Positions 56,019 through 64,000 of a stretch of 64,000 nucleotides of DNA are shown here, one piece after another. The position numbers and the translations under genes were made by a program. Under the pieces are notes generated by a model. It was given only the letters and a program-made list of their open reading frames with translations, did no database searches and was not told the DNA's origin. The DNA lies in NCBI RefSeq assembly GCF_050613185.1, contig NZ_CP192511.1, forward strand, positions 1,426,001 to 1,490,000, read 5' to 3'. The stretch's first letter is position 1; every line of letters begins with the position of its first letter. The stretch comes from Chelonobacter sp050613185. GTDB lineage: Bacteria; Pseudomonadota; Gammaproteobacteria; Enterobacterales; Pasteurellaceae.

Positions 56019-57377
56019 ATGGAAGCTATCCTGTTTTTCATTCTTGATATTTTGAAAGTCCCGTCGATTCTGGTCGGGGTGATTGCACTGGTCGGATTAT
56101 TGTTACAGAAAAAAGCCTTCCCGGATGTGATTAAAGGCACGATTAAAACCATTTTGGGCTTTATCGTGTTGGGCGGCGGTGCCGGCGTCTTAGTTGGCTC
56201 GCTGAATCCGCTCGGCAATATGTTTGAATTTGCTTTTAATGTGCAGGGTATCATCCCGAATAATGAAGCGATTGTGTCGATGGCGCTAGAGAAATATGGC
56301 ACGGCAACCGCGTTGATCATGGCGTTCGGTATGTTGGCGAATATTATCGTGGCACGTTTCACCCGCTTGAAATTTATCTTTCTGACCGGACACCACACCT
56401 TTTACATGGCGTGTATGATCGGCGTGATTTTAACCGTAGCGGGCTTTGAAGGGGTACAATTGGTGTTTGTCGGCTCATTGACCTTGGGCTTGATCATGGC
56501 ATTTTTCCCGGCGATTGCCCACCGTTATATGAAACGCATTACCGGCAGCAATGAAGTCGGTTTCGGTCATTTCGGCACTGTCGGTTATGTGCTGTCCGGT
56601 GCGATCGGCGAAGCCACGGGGAAAGGCTCGAAGTCAACCGAAGAGATCAATTTACCGAAAAACCTCAGCTTCTTGCGCGACAGCTCGATTTCGATTTCCC
56701 TGACCATGATGGTGATCTATCTGATTTTAGCGCTCTCTTCCGGTAGCGAGTATATCGAACAAAACCTGAGCGGCGGACAAAATTATCTGGTTTATGCGAT
56801 TATTCAAGGCATTACCTTTGCCGCCGGCGTATATATTATCTTGGCAGGCGTGCGCTTGATTCTGGCGGAGATCGTGCCGGCGTTTACCGGAATTTCGGAA
56901 AAATTAGTTCCGAATGCCCGTCCGGCACTGGACTGTCCGATTGTCTTTCCGTATGCGCCGAATGCGGTGTTAATCGGCTTCTTGTTCAGTTTCTTGGGCG
57001 GTATCGTCGGTCTGTTTATTTTGGGGCAATTAAGCTGGGTGTTGATTCTGCCGGGCGTAGTACCGCACTTCTTCTGCGGCGCAACGGCGGGTGTGTTCGG
57101 TAATGCGACCGGTGGTCGGCGCGGCGCAATGCTGGGGGCATTTTGCCACGGGGTGTTGATCACCTTCCTGCCGGTGTTTTTGTTGCCGGTGTTGGGATCA
57201 CTCGGCTTTGCCAACACCACCTTCTCCGATACCGATTTCGGCGTTGTCGGTATTGCGTTGGGCTACATGGCGCAATATTTGTCGTTGAACATGATCACCG
57301 CCACCATTACCGGTATTTTCGTACTGCTGGTAGCGTATAACTATCTGGCGAAGAAGCCGATTGAGAATAAAGAATAA
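56019..57377 (+). CDS. PTS EIIC component (UlaA family permease)
   Basis: A 452-residue inner-membrane permease with about 10-11 membrane segments, close in size to UlaA (465). UlaA-like marks are the opening ILFFILDILKVPSILVGVIALVGLLLQKK, IKGTIKTILGFIVL, FLTGHHTFYMACM (conserved HH) and CPIVFPYAPNAVLIGFLFSFLGG. I chose the ATG at 56019, eight bases after AAGGAG; an ATG three bases earlier is equally possible. The regulator is GntR-like and the downstream neighbour is a 6-phospho-beta-glucosidase on the other strand, so the sugar is open. Confidence 0.92.
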   Translation: MEAILFFILDILKVPSILVGVIALVGLLLQKKAFPDVIKGTIKTILGFIVLGGGAGVLVGSLNPLGNMFEFAFNVQGIIPNNEAIVSMALEKYGTATALIMAFGMLANIIVARFTRLKFIFLTGHHTFYMACMIGVILTVAGFEGVQLVFVGSLTLGLIMAFFPAIAHRYMKRITGSNEVGFGHFGTVGYVLSGAIGEATGKGSKSTEEINLPKNLSFLRDSSISISLTMMVIYLILALSSGSEYIEQNLSGGQNYLVYAIIQGITFAAGVYIILAGVRLILAEIVPAFTGISEKLVPNARPALDCPIVFPYAPNAVLIGFLFSFLGGIVGLFILGQLSWVLILPGVVPHFFCGATAGVFGNATGGRRGAMLGAFCHGVLITFLPVFLLPVLGSLGFANTTFSDTDFGVVGIALGYMAQYLSLNMITATITGIFVLLVAYNYLAKKPIENKE

Positions 57378-57400
57378 TTTTATTCCTACCTGACAGCCGC

Positions 57401-57442
57401 AACCGCACTTTGATCTGATGATCACAGCTTCAAAGTGCGGTT
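57401..57442. terminator. Convergent terminator made of inverted uptake signals
   Basis: AACCGCACTTTGA and its exact complement TCAAAGTGCGGTT flank 16 bases. Two uptake signals in inverse orientation thus make the hairpin between the convergent PTS operon and the bgl-type gene. Confidence 0.8.
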
Positions 57443-57456
57443 TCTCCTATCTGCAG

Positions 57457-58923
57457 TTACAGTTCCCCGCCGTTGCTGGCGATCACGTTTTTATACCAAA
57501 AGAACGAATCTTTGCGCGAACGGGCTTTGCTGCCGTTGCCGTCATCGTCGAGGTCAACGTAGATAAAACCGTAGCGTTTCGACATTTCCGAGGTGGACAT
57601 GCTGACCAAATCAATCGCGCTCCAGCTTAGGTAACCGCGCAGATCGACGCCGTCGTTGATCGCTTCCTGCATTTGCTGAATGTGGGCGCGGTGGTAGGCG
57701 ATACGGTAATCGTCGTGAATGCTGCCGTCGGCTTCCGCCTGATCATATGCGCCCAAGCCGTTTTCCACGATAAACAGCGGTTTTTGATAGCGGTCATACA
57801 TGTCGTTTAAGGTTATGCGCAAACCGACCGGATCGATCTGCCAGCCCCAGTCGGAGGCTTGCAGGTACGGGTTTTTCACCCCGCCCAATAGATTGCCGGC
57901 GGTACGTTCCGCATGGTCGTGGGTGGTGGCGGTGAGCGACATGTAGTAGCTGAACGAGATAAAATCCACCGGATACTGTTTTAAAATCGCGTCATCGCCC
58001 GGTTCTTTGTGAATACGCACATTGTTTTCCGCCCAGTGGCGCAGCATATATTTCGGGTATTCGCCGCGCGCGTGTACGTCGGTGAAATACAGGTTTTGTT
58101 GGTTTAGCCATTGCGCCAAGCGTTGGTCTTGCGGGTCGGCGGTGTAGGCGTAGTGCGGTAGGCGCGCCAGCATACAGCCCATTTTGCCGTCGGGAATAAT
58201 CTCGTGCAGCGCTTTGGTGGCAAGGCTGCTGGCGATAAATTGGTGGTGCAGCGCCTGATATTTCACATTTTCCTGTTCGGCTTGCGGCACGCGGTCAATC
58301 ACCACCCCGCCGCCGGTAAACGGGCTGTGCATGGTGATCATATTGATTTCATTGAAGCTCAGCCAATATTTGACTTTGTGTTGATAACGTTTAAACACGG
58401 TTTCGGTATAACGCAGGAAGTGACCGATCACTTCGCGCCCGGCCCAGCCATTGTATTTTTCAGTCAGACCCAGCGGCGTTTCGTAGTGGCAAAGCGTCAC
58501 CATCGGTTGAATGCCGTGTTTGAGCATTTCGTCGAACAGATTGTCATAAAACTGTAATCCGGCTTCGTTCGGCTGTTCGTCATAGCCGTTGGGGAAAATT
58601 CGCGCCCAGTGAATCGAAACCCGCAACATTTTGAAGCCCATTTCGGCAAACAGCGCAATGTCTTCTTTATAGCGGTGATAAAAATCGATTCCCTCGCGTT
58701 TCGGAAAGCGGGCTTGTTTTTTGCCGCTTAAAATATCCGCCAGCGCTTGCGAGCTGATCTCGATTGAGGCGCTGTGCGCACCGCGTTCGGCTTTCGGCAC
58801 ATACGCCACCACATCGGCACCGGACAGCCCTTTGCCGTCGGCATCGAAACCGCCTTCAATTTGATTGGCGGCAGTCGCACCGCCCCATAAAAAGTCGTGT
58901 GGAAAGGGTTTTAAATTACTCAT
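57457..58923 (-). CDS. 6-phospho-beta-glucosidase (GH1, BglB/BglA-like)
   Basis: A 488-residue glycoside hydrolase family 1 enzyme. The acid/base is E192 in LSFNEIN and the nucleophile E387 in LFIVENGLG. The sequence SMSTSEMSKRYGFIYVD contains the Ser, Lys and Tyr typical of the 6-phosphate pocket, so the substrate is a phosphorylated beta-glucoside delivered by a PTS. The gene is intact, but the bglF transporter that should feed it is now only a fragment upstream (see 59001-59497). The enzyme may be fed by another PTS or be on the way to loss. Confidence 0.95.
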   Translation of the reverse strand: MSNLKPFPHDFLWGGATAANQIEGGFDADGKGLSGADVVAYVPKAERGAHSASIEISSQALADILSGKKQARFPKREGIDFYHRYKEDIALFAEMGFKMLRVSIHWARIFPNGYDEQPNEAGLQFYDNLFDEMLKHGIQPMVTLCHYETPLGLTEKYNGWAGREVIGHFLRYTETVFKRYQHKVKYWLSFNEINMITMHSPFTGGGVVIDRVPQAEQENVKYQALHHQFIASSLATKALHEIIPDGKMGCMLARLPHYAYTADPQDQRLAQWLNQQNLYFTDVHARGEYPKYMLRHWAENNVRIHKEPGDDAILKQYPVDFISFSYYMSLTATTHDHAERTAGNLLGGVKNPYLQASDWGWQIDPVGLRITLNDMYDRYQKPLFIVENGLGAYDQAEADGSIHDDYRIAYHRAHIQQMQEAINDGVDLRGYLSWSAIDLVSMSTSEMSKRYGFIYVDLDDDGNGSKARSRKDSFFWYKNVIASNGGEL

Positions 58924-58965
58924 TTTGTTTTCCTCTTTTGGTTGAAATGTATCAGGTTATGTTAT

Positions 58966-58988
58966 ACCGCACTTGCCTCAAGTGCGGT
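58966..58988 (+). terminator. Inverted uptake-signal hairpin upstream of the GH1 gene
   Basis: ACCGCACTTG and CAAGTGCGGT pair perfectly around CCT and are followed by TTTTT on the plus strand. It lies between the bglF remnant and the GH1 gene; the T-run favours termination of plus-strand reading. Confidence 0.7.
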
Positions 58989-59000
58989 TTTTGTTGCAAT

Positions 59001-59497
59001 TTATGCTTTATTCAAAACAATCGAGATTAACGGCTCGCCTTGTGCGATGTGCGTTTCCTGCATGGGAATCACATCAAGATAATCTTCAGTATTGGCGATA
59101 ATCACCGGGTAGAGCAATATGCCGCTTTTGAAAATGGTGCTGCAGATAGTGATCGATTTTTTCAACGCAGTGATAGGCGCGCGGATAGGCTTGGCGGGTT
59201 TGTTGATACAGAAAATCATCGCCGCCGACCGCACTTTGCAGCTAGAACAGGCGTTGGGCGAAATAGTGCAAATGGGTCACAAAACGCGCATGGTCCACAC
59301 TGTTTTCGTCCAGTAATGGTAGCCGACCAAAGCGAGAATATCTTTCACAATTTGGGTGCTGCGCATGGTGTCCATCATATTATCGTTATCGGTGTGCGCA
59401 TTAAAAATGTGCAGCGCAATAAAACCGGCTTCGTTTTCGCCCTTGTCTTCGTTTTCCACTAAAACGGCATTATTAAAAATTTTTTAATTTTCAACAT
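59001..59497 (-). pseudogene. Decayed bglG antiterminator fused to the 3' end of bglF
   Basis: Reading on the minus strand, a start MLKIKK followed (after a one-base shift) by NNAVLVENEDKGE is the CAT RNA-binding head of a BglG/LicT antiterminator. An internal deletion then jumps to PRD-like sequence EAGFIALHIFNAHTDNDNM. A frameshift and a TAG follow (VTHLHYFAQRLF then stop), and the second PRD continues in LYQQTRQAYPRAYHCVEKIDHYL. The final part, YPVIIANTEDYLDVIPMQET to the stop at 59001, matches the end of a beta-glucoside PTS EIIA domain (BglF). Most of bglF is therefore deleted. With the intact GH1 gene just downstream this is the wreck of a bglG-bglF-bglB operon. Confidence 0.8.
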
Positions 59498-59610
59498 AGG
59501 CTCTCGTGTCGTGTAGATTTTTCGGGCTGTGCAAATAATAAGAGTGACTCAATTCTAGCATGAAAGACAAACGGGTCACTATAATGCAGTAAGTGATTTC
59601 CTCGGCAAAT

Positions 59611-59636
59611 ACCGCACTTTTGGCATAAAGTGCGGT
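59611..59636. repeat. Inverted uptake signal pair before the esterase gene
   Basis: ACCGCACTTT and AAAGTGCGGT face each other with six bases between, able to form a stem of 10 pairs, upstream of the 59690 gene. There is no T-run on the plus strand. Confidence 0.75.
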
Positions 59637-59689
59637 CAAAGTAAAGTAAGTTGCCGTTTTATTGATATGTTTATCCTTCGGAGAAAAAA

Positions 59690-60670
59690 ATGAAGAAAGC
59701 GTTGTTGAAATTGACCGGTTCGTTGTTGCTGGCATTGCCGCTGGGAAGCGTGGCGAATCTAAACCCCGCTCCGCCGCAAAGCACCCTGATTGAAGTGGCG
59801 ATTGAAAAGCCGTTGGTGAATGAGTGGCAGGATATCACTTATGCCCAACCCTTGGTCATGGGGCGACCGCTCAATTTGAAAATGGATCTGCTAAAACCGC
59901 AAAGTGAAGAGCCGCTGCCGGCAGTGCTGTTTGTCACCGGCGGCGGATTTTTGATGTCGCCGAAAGCCAACTATATCCAACAACGCTTGGCGATCGCCGA
60001 AGCCGGTTATGTGGTGGCGAGTATCGAATACCGCCATATTCCGCAAGGCAAGTTTCCCGATCCGCTGTTGGACGTGAAAAGTGCGGTGCGCTATTTGCGC
60101 GCCCATGCCGAAGAGTTCGGGATTGATAAAGACAAAATTGCGATTATGGGCGAATCGGCAGGCGGCTATTTCGCTGCGTTGGCGGCAACCACCAACGGTG
60201 AGCGTGAGTTTGATGTCGGCGAGAATCTCGATCAAAGCAGCGTGGTACAGGCGGCGATTGATCTTTACGGCTTGTCCGATTTAACCCAAATCGGCGCCGA
60301 TTACAGCGCGGAAGTGCAAGCGCTGCACGACGGCGATAACGTGTCCGAAGCCTTGATGTTAAACGGCATTCCGCCGTTTGCGGCGGGCGGGGCGGTGAAA
60401 GCCAATCCGGAACTGGCGGCGCAAGCCAATCCGATTACGCATATTTCCAATAATACGCCGCCGTTTTTATTACTGCATGGCGATGCGGATGTGTTGGTTT
60501 CGCCAAGCCAGACTCAGATCCTGTTTGAAGCGTTAGCGGAAAAAGGGGTTTCCGCCGAGCGTTATGTGGTGAAAAATGCCGATCATGCCGGCGTATATTG
60601 GGCGCAACCGCAGGTAATGCAACGGGTGATTGATTTTCTTAACCAACAATTTAAACCGTCGTTAAAGTAA
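59690..60670 (+). CDS. Secreted alpha/beta-hydrolase (esterase/lipase family)
   Basis: A 326-residue protein with a signal peptide (MKKALLKLTGSLLLALPLGSVA), thus periplasmic or exported. The alpha/beta hydrolase core has the oxyanion GGGFLMSP, the nucleophile S156 in GESAGG, Asp in LLHGDADVLVSP and His in KNADHAGV. The family resembles BD-FAE/acetyl-esterase (hormone-sensitive lipase-like) enzymes. GGAGAAAA precedes the ATG. It lies nine bases before the MuiA-like gene, so the two are probably co-transcribed. The natural ester is unknown. Confidence 0.87.
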   Translation: MKKALLKLTGSLLLALPLGSVANLNPAPPQSTLIEVAIEKPLVNEWQDITYAQPLVMGRPLNLKMDLLKPQSEEPLPAVLFVTGGGFLMSPKANYIQQRLAIAEAGYVVASIEYRHIPQGKFPDPLLDVKSAVRYLRAHAEEFGIDKDKIAIMGESAGGYFAALAATTNGEREFDVGENLDQSSVVQAAIDLYGLSDLTQIGADYSAEVQALHDGDNVSEALMLNGIPPFAAGGAVKANPELAAQANPITHISNNTPPFLLLHGDADVLVSPSQTQILFEALAEKGVSAERYVVKNADHAGVYWAQPQVMQRVIDFLNQQFKPSLK

Positions 60671-60679
60671 GAGGCTTGT

Positions 60680-62305
60680 ATGAATAAAACCACAATCGGC
60701 GCAATTGCAGCCGCGACCGCACTTTGGACCACGCCCGCCACAGCGGCGGTGGAAAATATTGCTTCGCAGATTCGGCAAGTTACCTTGTATCAAAATCAGG
60801 CAAAAGTGGAACGCCGCGGCGAGGTGCAATTGGCGGCAGGCAATCATGAATTGGTTTTTGAGAATTTGCCGTTCAATCTGGAAGAAAGCTCGTTACAGTT
60901 CAGTGCAGCGGGCGGTTCGGGCTTGACCGTGTTGTCATTGGATAATGAAGTGCGTTGGAGCGAACAGCAGGCGGCAGGGCAATTACGCGATCTGCAACAA
61001 CAAATCCGTCACCAAACCGACCAAATCAAACAGATACAGGATGAATTGGAGGCGATCGACAATCAATTTACCATGTTGCAATGGCTGCAACACGGACGCT
61101 TGAACGGCGAAAAGACCAGTCCGACGATTTCATTTGAGGAATTTAACCGCCTGCAACAATTTTCCCGCAGCACGTATAGCGAGTTAACCGCGGAACGGCG
61201 CGTGCTGACAGAAAAGCGGCAACAGCAACAACACAACCTGGAGCAGCTGCAACAGGAATATCAGCGTTTGGGCGGCGACAATAGTTTGAGGCAGCGCGTG
61301 GTGCGGGTGCAAGTGCAGGTCCCGGCGGCGGGTAAACAAGCGCTGACCTTGAGCTATACGACTTTCAATGCCTCATGGCGCCCGCAATATCAACTGGATT
61401 ATCACAGCGCCGATAACCGCTTGAACTTGCAATACGGTGCGAAAATTCAGCAAAGCAGCAATGAGGATTGGCATAATATCAAGCTGATTTTATCCAGTGC
61501 CAACCCGATTCAGGTCGGCGAAGTGCCGGAATTGCAGCCGTGGGTGATCGATTTTTACCAACCACCGCAGTTGCGCCCACGGGCAAATACGGCAGTGCCA
61601 ATGGCGGAAAGTCGGAGCGGTATGATGTTGGAAAATGCCGATATGGCATTAGTAGCAGCTGCGCCGCAACAGGCAACCGTGGAAAGCGGTGTAGTGGCTT
61701 CCCATTTTGAAATTCCGGGCGCGGTTACGCTCGCCAGCAGTCTCGCCAGCCAAAATGTGGTGATTGCGCAATTGGAACAAACCGCCAGTGCCGAATATGC
61801 GTTTTATCCCAATTATCAAGACAGTATTCTGTTGACCGTCAGCGGTAAAAATACCCGAGACTATCCGTTGCTAGGGGGCAGTTTACGCACCGCCTATAAC
61901 GGCGATGTGATCGGCTTCGGCTCTCTGCCGACCTTGCTGCCGGGGCAGGAATTCAAGCAATTGATTGGCGAAGACCAAACCGTCGGCGTTAAAGCCGAAC
62001 CGGTGAAACGCACCGAAGAAAACAGCGGCTTAATCAATAAATCGAAAGTGATACGGATCGAAACCGCCTACACCTTGCACAATAACCGCACCGAAGCAGT
62101 GGAGCTGACCGTGTACGATCGTATTCCGCAAGCGGTGGAGAAAGAGATCGTGGTGAATTTGCTTGAGCCGACAGCGAAAAGTATTACCTTAGATGAAAAC
62201 GGACGCTATCAACAAAAAATCACTTTAGCGCCGAACAGCAAACAAACGCTGAAAAAAATCTTTACGGTACAGTATCCGCAAGATCAACAACTGTCGGGGT
62301 TGTGA
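60680..62305 (+). CDS. MuiA-family (DUF4139) protein
   Basis: A 541-residue protein with a signal peptide (cleavage after about residue 23, ATAAVENIA). It has an N-terminal DUF4140-like domain (VTLYQNQAKVERRGEVQLAAGNHELVFENLP), long coiled coils (about residues 95-130 and 155-185, rich in Gln) and the C-terminal DUF4139 region (LSYTTFNASWRPQYQLDYHS ... LHNNRTEAVELTVYDRIP). MuiA-like proteins were named after a mucoidy inhibitor, and their mechanism is not known. Uptake signals lie at its 5' end (about 60717) and in its 3' flank. Confidence 0.85.
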   Translation: MNKTTIGAIAAATALWTTPATAAVENIASQIRQVTLYQNQAKVERRGEVQLAAGNHELVFENLPFNLEESSLQFSAAGGSGLTVLSLDNEVRWSEQQAAGQLRDLQQQIRHQTDQIKQIQDELEAIDNQFTMLQWLQHGRLNGEKTSPTISFEEFNRLQQFSRSTYSELTAERRVLTEKRQQQQHNLEQLQQEYQRLGGDNSLRQRVVRVQVQVPAAGKQALTLSYTTFNASWRPQYQLDYHSADNRLNLQYGAKIQQSSNEDWHNIKLILSSANPIQVGEVPELQPWVIDFYQPPQLRPRANTAVPMAESRSGMMLENADMALVAAAPQQATVESGVVASHFEIPGAVTLASSLASQNVVIAQLEQTASAEYAFYPNYQDSILLTVSGKNTRDYPLLGGSLRTAYNGDVIGFGSLPTLLPGQEFKQLIGEDQTVGVKAEPVKRTEENSGLINKSKVIRIETAYTLHNNRTEAVELTVYDRIPQAVEKEIVVNLLEPTAKSITLDENGRYQQKITLAPNSKQTLKKIFTVQYPQDQQLSGL

Positions 62306-62329
62306 TTGTTGGGAGAAAAAATCAGGTAA

Positions 62330-62363
62330 AAGTGCGGTCAGATCACACCCCCTGACCGCACTT
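62330..62363. terminator. Convergent terminator of inverted uptake signals
   Basis: AAGTGCGGTCAG and CTGACCGCACTT are exact complements separated by ten bases, between the convergent MuiA-like and pirin genes. Confidence 0.75.
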
Positions 62364-62376
62364 GCCGTTGCGTATC

Positions 62377-63243
62377 TTATAAACCGCCAAACTCGCCGCG
62401 ATTAAACGCATTGAATTTTTCGATTAACTCTTCACGGCTGTTCATCACAAACGGACCGTGGGCGGCGATCGGTTCGTCAATCGGCACGCCGCTTAACAGC
62501 ACCAGTTTTACCGCTTCATCGCCCGCTTGCAGTTCAATCGCGCCGCCTTCCATGTTAAATGTGACCAACTCCGTCGGGCGTGCGATTTTTTCACCATTAA
62601 TCAACAGGTTGCCGCGCAATGCCACTAACATCAGATTATGGCTTGCCGGTAGATTGAACTCGGCTTTGCCGTTGGTATTAAGATCGATTTCCCACATATT
62701 TAACTCAGTGAAGGTGCGTGCTGCGCCCTTATTACTGTTGAAATCTCCTGCAATTACACGCACTTTGCCCGCGTTGTCCGCCAAGTCCGCCACCGGAATA
62801 TCGGCGGAGGCAAGGGCTTGATACGCCGCTGGCGCGTTTTTGTCTTTCGCCGGCAAATTGACCCAAAATTGCAGCATTTCAAACATACCGCCTTCGCGGC
62901 TGAAGCGTGCGCTGTGAAATTCTTGGTGTACAATGCCGCGTCCGGCAGTCATCCATTGCACATCGCCGGTGCCGATCACGCCGCCGTTGCCTGCGCTGTC
63001 GCGGTGTTCCACTTCGCCTTGTAATGCAATCGTCACCGTTTCAAAACCGGCGTGCGGGTGTGCGCCCACGCCGCGCGGATCAGCTTCATTTGGTGCGAAT
63101 CTTTGCGGCATGGCATAATCCAACATCAAAAACGGGCTGGTGAATTTGTCGTTCGCCATATGGGAAAACAGCGGCGAAACATAAAATCCGTCGCCGACCC
63201 AATGTTTGCGCGGCGCGGAATAAATTTGGTTAATGGTACGCAT
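62377..63243 (-). CDS. Pirin-family protein
   Basis: A 288-residue bicupin protein of the pirin family (YhhW/YhaK-like). The N-terminal cupin has the metal ligands in PRGVGAHPHAGFETVTIALQGEVEHRD and GIVHQEFHS. The C-terminal pirin domain starts near residue 175. Some relatives are quercetin dioxygenases or regulators of metabolic enzymes; the role here is unknown. It lies 15 bases after the UPF0291 gene end on the same strand and may be co-transcribed. Confidence 0.92.
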   Translation of the reverse strand: MRTINQIYSAPRKHWVGDGFYVSPLFSHMANDKFTSPFLMLDYAMPQRFAPNEADPRGVGAHPHAGFETVTIALQGEVEHRDSAGNGGVIGTGDVQWMTAGRGIVHQEFHSARFSREGGMFEMLQFWVNLPAKDKNAPAAYQALASADIPVADLADNAGKVRVIAGDFNSNKGAARTFTELNMWEIDLNTNGKAEFNLPASHNLMLVALRGNLLINGEKIARPTELVTFNMEGGAIELQAGDEAVKLVLLSGVPIDEPIAAHGPFVMNSREELIEKFNAFNRGEFGGL

Positions 63244-63258
63244 ATTGTCCTTCCTTAT

Positions 63259-63492
63259 CTAATTTGTCATCATGCCGCTGCGTTGTGCTTGGCGCAGTTT
63301 CAGCGGGGTTACGTCATTGCCGAGCGGATCAACCACCGTCACGGTGGCAAGGGCATGATTGAGCTGCCCGCGAATCGCCAGTAAATAGCGTTTTCTTAAC
63401 GCGTGACGTTCCGCTAATTCCACGCTTGAAAGTGCGGTTTGCTTGGCTTTGCGCGCCAACTCGTTAATCCGATTCAGTTCAGGAATTTGCAT
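63259..63492 (-). CDS. UPF0291 (DUF896) family small protein
   Basis: A 77-residue protein from the ATG at 63492, preceded by AGGAGG. It opens MQIPELNRINELARKAKQTA and carries AERHALRKRYLLAIRGQL, the DUF896 pattern known from YnzC of Bacillus subtilis. The length agrees with that family. Function is unknown. The family is common in Firmicutes, so its presence here is notable. It lies upstream of the pirin gene. Confidence 0.85.
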   Translation of the reverse strand: MQIPELNRINELARKAKQTALSSVELAERHALRKRYLLAIRGQLNHALATVTVVDPLGNDVTPLKLRQAQRSGMMTN

Positions 63493-63580
63493 ATAACCTC
63501 CTAACAAAAATCTAGCCTTGTTTGCCACTTTGTGTTGTAATAACAACCTCTTTTTTTGTCATAGTATTAAGGTTTAATCT

Positions 63581-64000
63581 ATGCCGCTATCAGGTCTCTT
63601 TATCGGGCTGTTGCTCGGTGTCGTATTGCAGCGCGGGCAGTTTTGCCTGTCGCGCCAACTGCATAATATTGTTTTTCAACGCAATCTTACCGCACTTTCA
63701 CCGTTATTGCTGCTAATCGCCATTCAAGCAATCGGTTTTTTTCTACTGGAACAACAAGGGCTGATTCGTCTGCCGAGCTCGCCAATGCCGATCACGGCAA
63801 CCTTGTTTGGCGCGTTTCTGTTCGGGGTCGGCATGAGCGTGGCGAATCGCTGCGTGACAGGGCATTTATACCGCAGCGGCGAAGGCAGTATTCTGGGTTG
63901 GATCACGTTGCTGATTTTTGCCCTCACCACCACCGCCACCCAAACCGGAATGTTGAAATTTTGGGTGGCAAATATGCTGCAATCGCAAAGCCAATTAGTC
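63581..64000 (+). CDS. YeeE/YedE-family permease, N-terminal part
   Basis: The first 140 codons of a membrane protein that continues past the window. It shows GLFIGLLLGVVLQRGQFCLSRQLHNIVFQRN, with the conserved Cys in RGQFC, and a second signature FGVGMSVANRCVTGHLYRSGEGS, both typical of YeeE/YedE (thiosulfate/sulfur compound) permeases. The start follows AAGG. It is divergent from the UPF0291 gene. The usual partner TusA-like gene may lie beyond the end. Confidence 0.85.
   Translation, partial: MPLSGLFIGLLLGVVLQRGQFCLSRQLHNIVFQRNLTALSPLLLLIAIQAIGFFLLEQQGLIRLPSSPMPITATLFGAFLFGVGMSVANRCVTGHLYRSGEGSILGWITLLIFALTTTATQTGMLKFWVANMLQSQSQLV

Noticed and set aside
59040..59462. A 140-codon plus-strand frame opposite the bgl wreck
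   Set aside because: It is the antisense of the bglG/bglF remnant, whose minus-strand reading shows clear PRD and EIIA sequence.

Overview
The window looks like a chromosome segment from a Pasteurellaceae bacterium (Haemophilus/Aggregatibacter/Pasteurella relatives). The main evidence is the Haemophilus-type DNA uptake signal AAGTGCGGT, which occurs in both orientations across genes and spacers. Supporting evidence is an rRNA operon whose 23S gene carries two intervening sequences, a sxy competence regulator, a comM gene preceded by a textbook CRP-S (Sxy-dependent) site, and the thrU-tyrU-glyT-thrT-tufB arrangement. The genus cannot be fixed from the sequence alone.

Layout. 1-8.2 kb: the 3' half of a type I-C CRISPR-Cas locus (end of cas8c, cas7, cas4, an unexpected NYN-LOTUS nuclease-like gene, cas1, cas2, AT-rich leader) and an array of about 61 intact repeats that ends in three decaying repeats. 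8.3-11 kb: an intact IS150-group (IS3 family) element abutting a short seven-repeat type I-F array without cas genes, then a broken DDE transposase. 11.1-16.1 kb: acetyltransferase, SGNH hydrolase, sxy, and an M20 peptidase/DcuC transporter pair. 16.2-22.3 kb: a complete rrn operon (16S, tRNA-Glu, 23S, 5S); the helix-45 insertion in 23S encodes an S23-family four-helix protein. 22.4-27 kb: a relic gene, D-lactate dehydrogenase and the PTS-dependent dihydroxyacetone kinase DhaKLM. 27.1-32.8 kb: the branched-chain amino acid operon ilvL-G-M-D-A with an attenuator. 33-41 kb: a BCCT transporter, a PadR/DUF1700 pair inserted next to a BCCT relic, a DUF4198 protein, a Slam secretion protein with a truncated substrate, and proS. 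41.3-44.7 kb: DUF805 protein, lipoprotein, engB, comM. 44.8-46.6 kb: four tRNAs and tuf. 47.1-53.9 kb: a minus-strand sugar-acid type operon (TRAP transporter, LacI regulator, isomerase, kinase, dehydrogenase). 54-59.5 kb: a LacI regulator divergent from an ascorbate-type PTS, a 6-phospho-beta-glucosidase, and the wreck of a bglG-bglF pair. 59.7-64 kb: esterase, MuiA-like protein, pirin, UPF0291 protein and the start of a YeeE/YedE permease.

How it works together. The ilv genes form a complete isoleucine/valine module from threonine deaminase to dihydroxyacid dehydratase, preceded by a leader peptide in which 11 of 26 residues are Ile, Val or Leu. The TRAP operon has two LacI-type palindromes, one before dctP and one before the isomerase gene, which suggests autoregulated sugar-acid use. 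The PTS operon is flanked by two GntR-like operators. sxy and comM show competence control within one window. One I-C spacer contains a full uptake signal, which hints that imported family DNA may have been sampled by the CRISPR system.

The strongest candidate for something undescribed is the NYN-LOTUS gene placed inside the cas4-cas1-cas2 adaptation module. The large number of relics (bglG/bglF, the second BCCT gene, the Slam substrate, two transposase or unknown fragments) shows ongoing gene loss.
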